The position numbers and the translations under genes were made by a program. Source: CSSed11-175R1 sp041685735 (GTDB taxonomy: Bacteria > Actinomycetota > Nitriliruptoria > Nitriliruptorales > Nitriliruptoraceae). From it: a stretch of DNA of 64,000 nt. The stretch spans positions 46,114 through 110,113 of the forward strand of contig JAWLFE010000004.1 of the NCBI GenBank assembly GCA_041685735.1, written 5' to 3'. The notes below the pieces were generated by a model. It was not told where the DNA came from. It saw nothing but the letters and a program-made list of their open reading frames with translations, and ran no database searches. Shown here piece after piece: positions 20,432-28,470 of this stretch. Each line of letters starts with the position of its first letter. Position 1 is the first letter of the stretch.

Positions 20432-22225
20432 ATGGACATCCACGTGCGCCCTGGATCAGACCGAGCAGCCACCGACGGAGCGGACACCGATCGGCGCGGC
20501 AGCGTCCCGATCCCGGAACCCGACGTGCGGATCCCGGCGACATCGGTCGCCGACCTCGACGCGGCGCTCCAGACACTCCGCACGCACGCGCGGGGGTGGA
20601 CCGAGACCGGGCTCCCGGAACGGATCGACCTCATCGACGAACTGCTGGCGTCGACGCTGGACGCGGCGCCGGCCTGGGCCGCGGCCGCCGCCGCCGCGAA
20701 GGGGATCGACGCCGGGTCCACCCTCACCGGGGAGGACTGGATCTCCGGCCCGTCGTTGGTCCTGCGCAACCTCGCGTTGCTGCGACGCACGCTCGAGCAG
20801 ATCCAACGGACCGGTGCACCACAGCCGCCCAGCCTCGAGGAACGCGGTGGGCAGGTCCGGGTCGGCGTCATGCCGGCGGATCTGGTGGACCGGGTGCTGT
20901 TCGCGGGGTTCAGCGCGGAGGTGCGCCTGCAGCCGGGTGTGAGCGTGGCCGAGGCGTGTGACCGTATGGGGCGCATCTACCGGTCGGGCGCCGCCACCGA
21001 ACCGGCCGTCGCCCTCGTCCTCGGTGCGGGCAACGTGTCGTCGATCGGCCCCATGGACGCCCTCTACCAACTCTTCGCGCTCGACCGGGTCGTGCTGCTC
21101 AAGATGAACCCGGTGAACGAGCACCTAGGGCCGCACATCGGTGAGGCCTTCGCTCCCCTGGTCCGCGCCGGCGTCCTTCGCATCGGGTACGGCGGCGCTG
21201 AGGTGGGTTCGTACCTCACCGACCACGACGAGGTCGATGCGATCCACATCACCGGGTCGGACAAGACCTACGAGGCCATCGTGTTCGGCTCGGGGGACCG
21301 CGGGGCCGAGGCCAAGGAGCGTGGCGAGCTACGCACGTCGGTGCCGGTCACCGCGGAACTCGGCAACGTGACCCCGGTCATCGTGGTGCCCGGCCCCTGG
21401 AGTGACCGCGACCTGGCCTTCCACGGCGAGAACATCGCCTCGATGCTCACCAACAACGCAGGGTTCAACTGCATCGCATCGAGGGTGATCGTGCAGCACC
21501 GGGCCTGGGCGAAGCGCCACGCCCTGCTCGACGAGGTGCGTGCCTCCCTCCGGCGCGCCGAGCCGCGGTCCCCGTACTACCCCGGGGCCGGGGAGCGCTG
21601 GCGTTCGTTCGTCGAGACGTATAACCACGCGGAGCGGTTCGGGCCCGATGGGGACGACGAGGTGCCGTTCACCCTGATCCCGGAACTCGGGATCGACCCG
21701 GTCGACGATCTGGCGTTCACCACGGAAGCGTTCTGCGGCGTGATGGCCGAGGTGGGCCTGGATGCACCGCGATCGATCCCCGAGTACCTCGAGGCGGCGG
21801 TGGCGCTGTGCAACGAGCGGCTCTGGGGCACGCTCGCCGCGACGATCATCGTCCATCCCGCATCGCTGAAGGATCCGCTCATCGCGGAGGCGGTTGAGCA
21901 CGCGATCGACACGCTGCGGTACGGCAGCGTGGTCGTCAACCACAACCCCGGTGCCGCCTACGCCTTCGTCGCGCCGTCGTGGGGTGCCTACCCGGGTGCC
22001 ACGCCCGACGACATCCAGTCGGGTGTGGGGGTGGTGCACAACAGCTACCTGCTCGAGGATGTCCAGAAGTCCGTGGTCCGTGGTCCCTTCCGTCTGCCGA
22101 CCAGGCCCGTGTGGTTCCACACCCACCGACGGATGGACCGGGTCGGGCCGCGGTTGGCCGAGGCGTTCGCGACCGGGTCTCCCCGCGCGATCGCCGCGTT
22201 GGCGCGCGACGCACTGCGCGGTTGA
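20432..22225 (+). CDS. Aldehyde dehydrogenase-superfamily protein, long form
   Basis: The 597-residue product has aldehyde-dehydrogenase fold motifs: HITGSDKTYEAIVFG (cofactor loop), ELGNVTPVIV (the glutamate block) and NNAGFNCIASR, where the cysteine at the catalytic position is kept although the usual GQxC context is GFNC. It is about 100 residues longer than ordinary members, and the last part (HNPGAAYAFVAPSWGAYPG and beyond) is not typical. LuxC-like acyl-reductases are an alternative relative. The substrate is unknown. I start at ATG 20432; a TTG at 20363 would overlap the ABC gene. It is not ProA, despite proB nearby. The rplU promoter overlaps its stop codon. Confidence 0.75.
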   Translation: MDIHVRPGSDRAATDGADTDRRGSVPIPEPDVRIPATSVADLDAALQTLRTHARGWTETGLPERIDLIDELLASTLDAAPAWAAAAAAAKGIDAGSTLTGEDWISGPSLVLRNLALLRRTLEQIQRTGAPQPPSLEERGGQVRVGVMPADLVDRVLFAGFSAEVRLQPGVSVAEACDRMGRIYRSGAATEPAVALVLGAGNVSSIGPMDALYQLFALDRVVLLKMNPVNEHLGPHIGEAFAPLVRAGVLRIGYGGAEVGSYLTDHDEVDAIHITGSDKTYEAIVFGSGDRGAEAKERGELRTSVPVTAELGNVTPVIVVPGPWSDRDLAFHGENIASMLTNNAGFNCIASRVIVQHRAWAKRHALLDEVRASLRRAEPRSPYYPGAGERWRSFVETYNHAERFGPDGDDEVPFTLIPELGIDPVDDLAFTTEAFCGVMAEVGLDAPRSIPEYLEAAVALCNERLWGTLAATIIVHPASLKDPLIAEAVEHAIDTLRYGSVVVNHNPGAAYAFVAPSWGAYPGATPDDIQSGVGVVHNSYLLEDVQKSVVRGPFRLPTRPVWFHTHRRMDRVGPRLAEAFATGSPRAIAALARDALRG

Positions 22226-22251
22226 CCCTGCGGGCCCGCGCCGGGTACCTT
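22222..22251 (+). promoter_or_regulatory. Housekeeping promoter for rplU-rpmA
   Basis: TTGACC (22222-22227) and TACCTT (22246-22251), spaced by 18 bp, form the best vegetative promoter in the window. The -35 overlaps the stop codon of the upstream gene. Transcription from about 22259 would give a leader near 220 nt before the rplU start. Confidence 0.6.
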
Positions 22252-22264
22252 GCTCCCACGCGTG

Positions 22265-22281
22265 GTGCGCCAGCGGCGCAC
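22265..22281 (+). promoter_or_regulatory. Hairpin at the 5' end of the rplU leader
   Basis: GTGCGCC-AGC-GGCGCAC is a perfect 7-bp stem with a 3-nt loop, placed 6-10 nt after the predicted transcription start. It has no T-tract, so it is more likely a leader structure (stability or autogenous L21 control) than a terminator. The role is inferred. Confidence 0.35.
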
Positions 22282-22478
22282 GCGCGCGTCTTCGCTCAAC
22301 CCCCGGCGATATCCTCGCGCTCGATGGTGGTCAGGCCGGCCGCCCGCAGCGCCCAGCCGCCGGCCACCCCGGTGCGTGCACCAGGGACCAGCGACGACGC
22401 ACCCCCACGCTCATCAGCGCCGCACCCCGGCGCCCGCACGGGCAACACACGCTCGTGTCAACACCACAGGAGGCCACC

Positions 22479-22778
22479 GTGTACGCGGTCATCGCCACGG
22501 GCGGCAAGCAGTACCGGGTCCAGCCGGGCCAACAGATCACCGTCGAGAAGCTCGATGGCGAGGTCGGCGACGTGCTCGACCTCCGAGCCGTCATGGTCGT
22601 GGACGGTGACGAGGTCGCCGCGGGCAAGGACGTGGCGGATCGGGCCATCAAGGCCACGATCGTCGGGCACGACAAGGGTCCGAAGCTCCGCGTCTTCACC
22701 TACAAGAACAAGTCGCGGCAGCACAAGCGTCGCGGTCACCGGCAGCACCAGACAAGCATCCGGATCGACGAGATCTGA
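22479..22778 (+). CDS. rplU: 50S ribosomal protein L21
   Basis: L21 binds 23S rRNA and L20 in the large subunit. The 99-residue product starts YAVIATGGKQYRVQPGQ and contains the conserved VFTYKNKSRQHKRRGHRQ block near the C-terminus. GTG 22479 has AGGAGG (22468-22473) at good spacing; longer upstream frames have no protein-like content. It forms a unit with rpmA, 47 bp downstream, as in most bacteria. Confidence 0.97.
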   Translation: MYAVIATGGKQYRVQPGQQITVEKLDGEVGDVLDLRAVMVVDGDEVAAGKDVADRAIKATIVGHDKGPKLRVFTYKNKSRQHKRRGHRQHQTSIRIDEI

Positions 22779-22825
22779 TCCCCGGCGCCGTGCACGCGGC
22801 GTCACCGGGACCGAGGAGAAGCGAC

Positions 22826-23083
22826 ATGGCCAGCAAGAAGGGCGGCGGTTCATCCAACAACGGCCGCGATTCCAACGCGAAGCGGCTCGGCGTCAAGCGG
22901 TTCGGTGGCCAGGTCGTCACCGCGGGCAGCATCATCGTCCGGCAGCGCGGTACCCGCATCCACCCCGGCGACAACGTCGGTCGTGGCGGCGATGACACGC
23001 TGTTCGCGCTCGCCGATGGTTCGGTGCGCTTCCGCAAGAGCGGGAAGCGCACGACGGCGAACGTCGACCCGATCGACGCCTGA
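22826..23083 (+). CDS. rpmA: 50S ribosomal protein L27
   Basis: L27 lies near the peptidyl-transferase centre, with its N-terminal tail reaching toward the P-site tRNA. The 85-residue product begins MASKKGGGSSNNGRDSNAKR, the standard family N-terminus without a cleavable extension, followed by the conserved LGVKRFGGQ and RQRGTRIHPG. ATG 22826 has GAGGAGAA upstream. A strong hairpin follows 18 bp after the stop. Confidence 0.97.
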   Translation: MASKKGGGSSNNGRDSNAKRLGVKRFGGQVVTAGSIIVRQRGTRIHPGDNVGRGGDDTLFALADGSVRFRKSGKRTTANVDPIDA

Positions 23084-23101
23084 GACCCGCACACACCAGG
23101 T

Positions 23102-23134
23102 GATGAGGGCGGCCGTTCCACGGCCGCCCTCATC
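23102..23134 (+). terminator. Strong hairpin terminator after rpmA
   Basis: GATGAGGGCGGCCG and CGGCCGCCCTCATC pair over 14 bp without mismatch around the loop TTCCA. The tail CTGTTC is only moderately T-rich. Its place between rpmA and obgE would let ribosomal-protein mRNA end here, with partial read-through to obgE. Confidence 0.75.
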
Positions 23135-23158
23135 CTGTTCCGCACCGAAGGTTGCACC

Positions 23159-24562
23159 GTGGACATGCCGAGCTTCGTCGACGAGTGCACCGTGCACGTC
23201 CGCGGTGGGCGCGGCGGCCACGGCAGCGTCTCCTTCCGCCGTGAGGCCCATGTCCCCCGGGGCGGCCCGGATGGTGGCGACGGCGGTCGGGGTGGCGATG
23301 TCGTGTTCGTGGCGGACACCAACGTCACCTCGCTGCTCGACCTGCACCGGTCCCCGCACCGCCGCGGTGAGGACGGCGAGCACGGCGCCGGGATGAACAA
23401 GACCGGGGCGACCGCCGATCATCAGGTGATCCGGGTCCCGATCGGGACCGTGGTGCGCCATCGCGAGACGGGGCGGGTGCTCGCGGACCTCGTGCGCGAC
23501 GGCCAACGGTTCGTCGCCGCGCCGGGGGGACGCGGGGGCCGCGGCAACACCTCCTTCGCCACCCGCCACCGTCGGTTGCCGTCGTTCGCTGAGCGGGGGG
23601 AGCAGACCGAGGAGATCAGCCTGCGGCTCGAGCTCAAGCTGATCGCCGATGTCGGGCTGGTGGGCTTCCCGTCAGCGGGAAAGTCGTCGCTCGTCGGCCG
23701 TCTGTCGGCCGCGAAACCGCGCGTGGAGGCCTGGCCGTTCACCACACTGACCCCCCATCTGGGTGTGATGCGCGCAGGCAACCGGGCCGATGGTGCGCCG
23801 ATCGACGTGGTCCTCGCCGATGTGCCGGGTCTCATCGAGGGCGCCGCGCAGGGCAAGGGGCTGGGCATCCGGTTCCTGCGTCACATCGAACGGTGCCTCG
23901 TCCTCCTGCACGTCCTCGACGGGATGCCGTTCGAGACCGACCGCGATCCGGTCCGCGACCTCGCGGCGCTGCGCGACGAACTCCGGCAGCACGACCCGGA
24001 ACTGCTCACACGTCCTCAGCTGGTGGTCATCACCAAGGTCGACCTCCCGGACGGTCGCGCCATGGCGGAACTCGCGCGCGATCAGCTCGTCGAGCAGGGC
24101 GAGGAGGTCCTGGAGGTCTCCGCGATCAGCGGCGATGGGTTGGACGCGTTGCGCTACCGCCTCGGTGAACTGGTCGACCGCGAACGGGCCCGCGTCGGCG
24201 AGGTCCGCGAGGTGGTCCGCGACGATGAGGAGGTCCTGCTGCGCATCGAGCCAGCAGGCCCCGACTTCACCGTGTCGCGCGATGGCGAGGGCCGGTTCGT
24301 CGTGGCTGGACGCCGCATCGAACGCTGGGTCCAGATGCTGCCCATCGAGGACCGCGAGGCAGCCCGGTACCTCCAGGGACGGCTGCGTCGGGCAGGGGTG
24401 GAGAAAGCGCTGGTGACCGCCGGCGCCCGGGCGGGAGACGAGGTCGTGATCGGGGAGGCGGTCTTCGACTTCGAGCCGGACCTGGACGATCTGCCGCAGG
24501 ACGAGCGCGACGCGGTGCTGGCTGCCGAGGCGGAGGCCGAACCGGACGAGGACCGGTCGTGA
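23159..24562 (+). CDS. obgE: GTPase ObgE/CgtA
   Basis: Obg is an essential GTPase of large-subunit assembly, linked to stress and ppGpp signalling. The 467-residue product has the glycine-rich Obg fold at residues 1-160 (VRGGRGGHGSVSFRRE, GGRGGRGNTSFA), a G domain with P-loop GFPSAGKSS (169-177), DVPGLIEGA and TKVDLPD, and a C-terminal OCT domain (DFTVSRDGEGRFVVAG) followed by an acidic tail. The start is GTG 23159 or ATG 23165. It overlaps proB by 4 bp (GTGA), the order conserved in actinobacteria. Confidence 0.97.
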   Translation: MDMPSFVDECTVHVRGGRGGHGSVSFRREAHVPRGGPDGGDGGRGGDVVFVADTNVTSLLDLHRSPHRRGEDGEHGAGMNKTGATADHQVIRVPIGTVVRHRETGRVLADLVRDGQRFVAAPGGRGGRGNTSFATRHRRLPSFAERGEQTEEISLRLELKLIADVGLVGFPSAGKSSLVGRLSAAKPRVEAWPFTTLTPHLGVMRAGNRADGAPIDVVLADVPGLIEGAAQGKGLGIRFLRHIERCLVLLHVLDGMPFETDRDPVRDLAALRDELRQHDPELLTRPQLVVITKVDLPDGRAMAELARDQLVEQGEEVLEVSAISGDGLDALRYRLGELVDRERARVGEVREVVRDDEEVLLRIEPAGPDFTVSRDGEGRFVVAGRRIERWVQMLPIEDREAARYLQGRLRRAGVEKALVTAGARAGDEVVIGEAVFDFEPDLDDLPQDERDAVLAAEAEAEPDEDRS

Positions 24563-25677
24563 CCCGCTTCGCGCGCCCCACGCTGGCCGTGGTCAAGATC
24601 GGATCCTCGAGCCTGCGCGGCCCGGACGGCCGCCTCGACCGCCCCCAGGTCGAGCGCATCGCCGACGAGGTCGCGGCGGCTCGTACGGACGGGACGGGGC
24701 TCGTGCTCGTCTCGTCGGGGGCCGTCTCTGCGGGCATGGGCCTGCTGGGTTTCGATCGGCGCCCCGCGGACCTGCCCACCCTGCAGGCCGCCGCAGCGGT
24801 CGGACAGGGTGAGCTGATCCAGGCCTACCAGCGGGTGCTGTCGGACCACGGGCTCGCAGCAGCCCAGATCCTGCTGTCGCAGGACGACTTCATCCACCGG
24901 ACGCGCTACCTCAACGCACGGACCACGATCCGTCGGCTGCTGGAGCTCGGCGCCGTCCCGATCATCAACGAGAACGATGCCATCGTGACCGACGAGCTGT
25001 CCTACGGGGACAACGACCACCTCGGCTCGCTCGTCGCGTCGATGCTGGAGGCGCAGCTGCTGACCCTGCTGTCGGACGTGTCCGGGCTGTACGACGGCGA
25101 TCCACGGATCCACCCGGATGCAGCACTGATCTCACGGGTGGATGACATCGACACCCTCGATCTGTCCACGATCGGTGGTGTCGGTTCGTACGTCGGATCG
25201 GGAGGGATGCGCTCGAAGGTCGAAGCAGCCCGGGTCGCGGTCCGCTCGGCCGCTCACGCGGTCGTGGCCGATGCCCGTCACCCGGGGATCCTGGCCGAGG
25301 TCCTGGATGGGCGTGACGTCGGCACCTGGTTCGTTGCGAGACCCCAGCGCATCGAAGCGCGTCGTCTGTGGATCGGGTTCGCCCTGACCGCGCATGGTCG
25401 GATCCACGTCGACGACGGTGCGGCGGTCGCGTTGCGACAGCGCGGTGTGTCGTTGCTGAGTATCGGGGTGACGCGGGCGGACGGCACGTTCGGGGCCGGT
25501 GACGCCGTCGAGGTCGTCGATCCGTCGGGAGCCGTGGTCGCCCGCGGGCTGTCCAACTACGACGTGAGCGATGTCGTGCGCATCGCCGGCCGGTCGACGG
25601 CGACCGCCGCCGAGGAGTTCGGGGTCGGGTACGCCCGCGAGGTGATCCACCGCGATGACCTGGTGGTCATCACCTGA
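24559..25677 (+). CDS. proB: Glutamate 5-kinase
   Basis: ProB phosphorylates glutamate in the first step of proline synthesis. The 372-residue product has an amino-acid kinase domain (VVKIGSSSLRG, LVSSGAVSAGMGLLG, INENDAIVTDELSYGDND, VGTG-type GGMRSKVEAAR) and a C-terminal PUA domain from about 285. The GTG start overlaps the obgE stop. The next enzyme, ProA, is absent from the window although it often follows; the downstream gene is convergent and only 10 bp away. Confidence 0.96.
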   Translation: MTRFARPTLAVVKIGSSSLRGPDGRLDRPQVERIADEVAAARTDGTGLVLVSSGAVSAGMGLLGFDRRPADLPTLQAAAAVGQGELIQAYQRVLSDHGLAAAQILLSQDDFIHRTRYLNARTTIRRLLELGAVPIINENDAIVTDELSYGDNDHLGSLVASMLEAQLLTLLSDVSGLYDGDPRIHPDAALISRVDDIDTLDLSTIGGVGSYVGSGGMRSKVEAARVAVRSAAHAVVADARHPGILAEVLDGRDVGTWFVARPQRIEARRLWIGFALTAHGRIHVDDGAAVALRQRGVSLLSIGVTRADGTFGAGDAVEVVDPSGAVVARGLSNYDVSDVVRIAGRSTATAAEEFGVGYAREVIHRDDLVVIT

Positions 25678-25687
25678 GCCGTCGACG

Positions 25688-26107
25688 TCACGAGTCGATC
25701 GAGGAGGGGCTGTCGACCGATGACGCACTGTCCGACGACGGGTCGTCGGTTGGTGGTGTGGACGGCGCCGGTCGGCTCGGCTCGGTCTGATCGGACGTCG
25801 TGCCCGTTCCCGTCGAGCCGCTGGTCGTCGCGGGCTCGGGGGAGTCCACCGAGGTCGCTGCTGATGACGAGATGGGTCCTTCGATGGCCTCGGGGGACAC
25901 GATCTGCAGTGCGTCGGTGGACCCGTCGGCGGGCACGGTCGAGCTGCCGGGTGAGGCCAGGCTCAGTTCACGGCTGTCGGTGACGAGCTCCAGGTCGATG
26001 GAGGCAACGGCCTCGTTGGTCGGTCGTGCCAGCATCACACCACCGATGCTCATGCTGGCGACGGCCGTCGCCACCGATGCGATCTGCCACTTCCTCGGTG
26101 TGTCCAT
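25688..26107 (-). CDS. Ser/Asp-rich exported protein A, in operon with a two-component system
   Basis: I do not recognise this family. The 139-residue product starts MDTPRKWQIASVATAVASMS, a basic tip then a hydrophobic stretch that would act as a signal or anchor. The remainder is low complexity, rich in Ser, Thr, Pro and Asp, and ends SSIDS. The gene begins 11 bp after the histidine kinase stop, with GGAGG before its ATG, so it is the third gene of the kinase operon. A second protein (29690-30286) shares a [KR]WQ-type N-terminus and an SSID[ST] ending. The tail looks like an extracellular spacer or wall-associated segment (inference). Confidence 0.65.
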   Translation of the reverse strand: MDTPRKWQIASVATAVASMSIGGVMLARPTNEAVASIDLELVTDSRELSLASPGSSTVPADGSTDALQIVSPEAIEGPISSSAATSVDSPEPATTSGSTGTGTTSDQTEPSRPAPSTPPTDDPSSDSASSVDSPSSIDS

Positions 26108-26118
26108 GGCGCCTCCAC

Positions 26119-27666
26119 TCACCTCGTCCGGTACAGGCGTGTCGTCGGTCGTTCCGCGTCGGTCACCTCGAGCTCGAGCGTGTCGCGGTCCGCATCCACC
26201 GGAGGGTCATCCGGCTTCGTGGCGGTGAGCTCCGGGTCGTCGGTGGTCCCGGTCACGTACGGGATGCGCAGTTCGATCCGGGTCCCATCCGCACCGGTGT
26301 GCAGTCGGGTGCTCCCACCGTGTGCCCGCGCCACGGCGGCCACCACCGACAGACCGAGGCCGGTCGACGTCGGTGTCTCGCCCGCACGGACGAAGGGTCG
26401 GAAGACCTGCTCGCGGATCTCCTCGGGGATGCCCGGACCGTCGTCGGTCACGGCGATGACCACCTGGTCGTCGGCGATGGTGGCGCTCACCCGGATGGTC
26501 GTTCCGTCGGGTGTGTGCACCTGGGCGTTGGTGATCAGGTTGAGGACGGCCTGTGACAGACGGTCGGGATCGGCGTGGAGCATCGTCGGGGGCGGCGGCG
26601 CGATGTGGACCCGTGTGCTCTGGTTGAGGCCGGTGAGCTTGAGCTCGAGGTCCTCGAACCACTGCACGAGCTCGATGTCGCGGGGGCGGATGAAGTTCTC
26701 CATGTCCGATCGCGCGATCGCCATCAGGTCCTCGACCAGACGACCCATACGTCCGAGCTCGTCACGCAGGATGCCGGCGGTCTCCTGGACCGCGGCGGGA
26801 TCGTGGTGGTCCAGCGTCGCGAGCATCTCGAGGTGGCCACGTGCGATCGTGATGGGGGTGCGCAGCTCATGCCCGACGCTGGCCATGAACTCCCGCTGGG
26901 CGTCGCTGGCCCGCTCCAGTCGGTTGAGCATCGTGTTGAACTCACGTGCCAGGATCCCGACCTCGTCACCCGTCTCCGGGACCTCGACGCGGCCGCCCAG
27001 CGAACGCAGTTCGGTCGACCTGGCTGCCGCCGCCAGTTGGCCCAGCGGGGTGAGCGATCGCCACAGCGATGCGGCGAGCAACACGCCGCCGAGCAGCAAC
27101 GCGATGCCCGACGACAGGGCCACCAGCTGGGCGGCTTCGAGCGCTTCCTGACGCTCCGGTCCCAACGGCGACACGATCTGGAGGGTGGCCAGCTCCTCCC
27201 CACCGAGACGTACCGGCACGGACGACGTGCGGATGTCACCCGTCTCCATGCTGATCGTCTCGATCACGTTCAGCTGACCGGCCGGGAGCCGGTCCTCACG
27301 GAAGAGCGGCTCGAGTTCGGGGGGACCGTTCGCCGCCGCCAGCCGGCGGCCGTCCGAGAACGTGACGATCGTCCAGTACGACTCGGTGCTCGGGTTCAGC
27401 GACAGGTAGCGCCGAACGGCACCGCGCAGGGCATCGATCGGCTCGGTCTGCGGGTCGTCGGCCGCCTCCGTGAGCAGCTCGCGCATCGATCGTTCGAACC
27501 GCTCCTGCTCACGGGCGATGACGGTGTCGATATCGGCCTTGGAATCCCGGAGGAGCAGCTCGTAGGCCAGGATCGATGACACGGTCAGACTGACCGCGAA
27601 GACCACCATGGCGATGGCCGGGACGCGCAGTCGCAGGGAGGAGAAGGTTCGTCGGAGCCGCTCCAT
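26119..27666 (-). CDS. Sensor histidine kinase with HAMP domain
   Basis: The 515-residue kinase has two membrane spans (about 12-35 and 185-210) flanking an extracytoplasmic sensor region, a HAMP domain to about 255, then the HisKA domain with phospho-acceptor H266 in GHELRTP. The ATPase domain shows the N-box (NLITNAQVHTP), G1 (DDGPGIP), F-box (FRPF) and G2 (GLGLS). It is the partner of the OmpR-type regulator 2 bp upstream. A short acidic tail follows the ATPase domain. The sensor has no recognisable fold by eye, so the stimulus is unknown; envelope stress would fit the exported proteins under the same control. Confidence 0.92.
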   Translation of the reverse strand: MERLRRTFSSLRLRVPAIAMVVFAVSLTVSSILAYELLLRDSKADIDTVIAREQERFERSMRELLTEAADDPQTEPIDALRGAVRRYLSLNPSTESYWTIVTFSDGRRLAAANGPPELEPLFREDRLPAGQLNVIETISMETGDIRTSSVPVRLGGEELATLQIVSPLGPERQEALEAAQLVALSSGIALLLGGVLLAASLWRSLTPLGQLAAAARSTELRSLGGRVEVPETGDEVGILAREFNTMLNRLERASDAQREFMASVGHELRTPITIARGHLEMLATLDHHDPAAVQETAGILRDELGRMGRLVEDLMAIARSDMENFIRPRDIELVQWFEDLELKLTGLNQSTRVHIAPPPPTMLHADPDRLSQAVLNLITNAQVHTPDGTTIRVSATIADDQVVIAVTDDGPGIPEEIREQVFRPFVRAGETPTSTGLGLSVVAAVARAHGGSTRLHTGADGTRIELRIPYVTGTTDDPELTATKPDDPPVDADRDTLELEVTDAERPTTRLYRTR

Positions 27667-27668
27667 GC

Positions 27669-28325
27669 TCAGACCTTCAGCCGGTAGCCGGCGCCCCGGA
27701 CGGTCTCGATGACGTCCTTGTGGAGCTTCCGACGGAGGTAGCCGACGTACACCTCGACGACGTTCGAGCCGGGATCGAAATCGTAGCCCCAGACGCGGTC
27801 CATCAACTGGACCTGGGAGAGCACCTGGTTCGGATGCCGCAGGAACGTCTCGAGCAGTGCGAATTCACGTGAGGTCAACCCGACCTCCTCGCCCCGCAGT
27901 CGCGCGGTCCGGCTACGAAGGTCCAGGGACAGCTCACCCTCCACCAGTTCGGTCGAGTTGTGCTGGTCACGCGCCCGGAGGCGTGCCTGCACCCGGGCCA
28001 GGAGCTCGGCGAAGCTGAAGGGCTTGGTGACGTAGTCGTCCGCGCCGGCGTTGAGGTTGCGGACCCGGTCCTCCACCGCGTCGCGGGCGGTCAGCACGAT
28101 GACGGGTACGTCGGGACGGCGTTGGCGCAGCCTCTCCAGGACCTCTTCGCCGGGGAGTTTCGGCAGCATCAGGTCGAGGATCACCAGGTCCACCTCGTCC
28201 TGTGCCGCCAGCGCCAGGCCCGTCTCGCCATCACCGGCGACCTGGGTGGTGAACCCTTCGGCGCGCAGGCCGCGTTCGATGAAGGCGGCGATACGGGCTT
28301 CGTCTTCCACGATGAGTACGTTCAT
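27669..28325 (-). CDS. OmpR/PhoB-family response regulator
   Basis: This 218-residue regulator has a receiver domain (MNVLIVEDE, phospho-acceptor D51 in LVILDLMLP, conserved lysine in VTKPFSF) and a winged-helix DNA-binding domain ending DVIETVRGAGYRLKV. I choose ATG 28325 over the upstream start at 28346, since the receiver begins at MNVLIVEDE. A palindrome and a direct repeat lie 41 bp upstream, consistent with autoregulation. It leads the operon regulator-kinase-exported protein A. Confidence 0.94.
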   Translation of the reverse strand: MNVLIVEDEARIAAFIERGLRAEGFTTQVAGDGETGLALAAQDEVDLVILDLMLPKLPGEEVLERLRQRRPDVPVIVLTARDAVEDRVRNLNAGADDYVTKPFSFAELLARVQARLRARDQHNSTELVEGELSLDLRSRTARLRGEEVGLTSREFALLETFLRHPNQVLSQVQLMDRVWGYDFDPGSNVVEVYVGYLRRKLHKDVIETVRGAGYRLKV

Positions 28326-28365
28326 GTGGCGAGTATGCGGCATCACGGCGGGGAAGGCCGCGCCG

Positions 28366-28394
28366 CTGAGAAGGTTCTCAGGTCTCCTTCAGGT
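28366..28394. promoter_or_regulatory. Likely response-regulator box upstream of its own operon
   Basis: CTGAGAA-GG-TTCTCAG (28366-28381) is a 7-bp inverted repeat. On the plus strand it merges into a direct repeat with an 11-bp period, TTCTCAGGT then CTTCAGGT (to 28394), the spacing OmpR-family dimers read. A near-identical palindrome lies at 30382-30397 upstream of the second Ser/Asp-rich gene. Confidence 0.55.
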
Positions 28395-28470
28395 GGTGGC
28401 CACCTCGCCCCGGGAAGCTCGAAGGTCACCGATCCGACGTCTGCCGCGTCGACACACAGCCGAGGCATCG

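Noticed and set aside
20432..22225. proA (glutamate-5-semialdehyde dehydrogenase) partner of proB
   Set aside because: Too long (597 against about 420 residues) and the motifs fit a different aldehyde-dehydrogenase branch.
22265..22281. Terminator of the aldehyde dehydrogenase transcript
   Set aside because: Good stem, but no T-tract and it lies downstream of the rplU promoter, so a leader role fits better.
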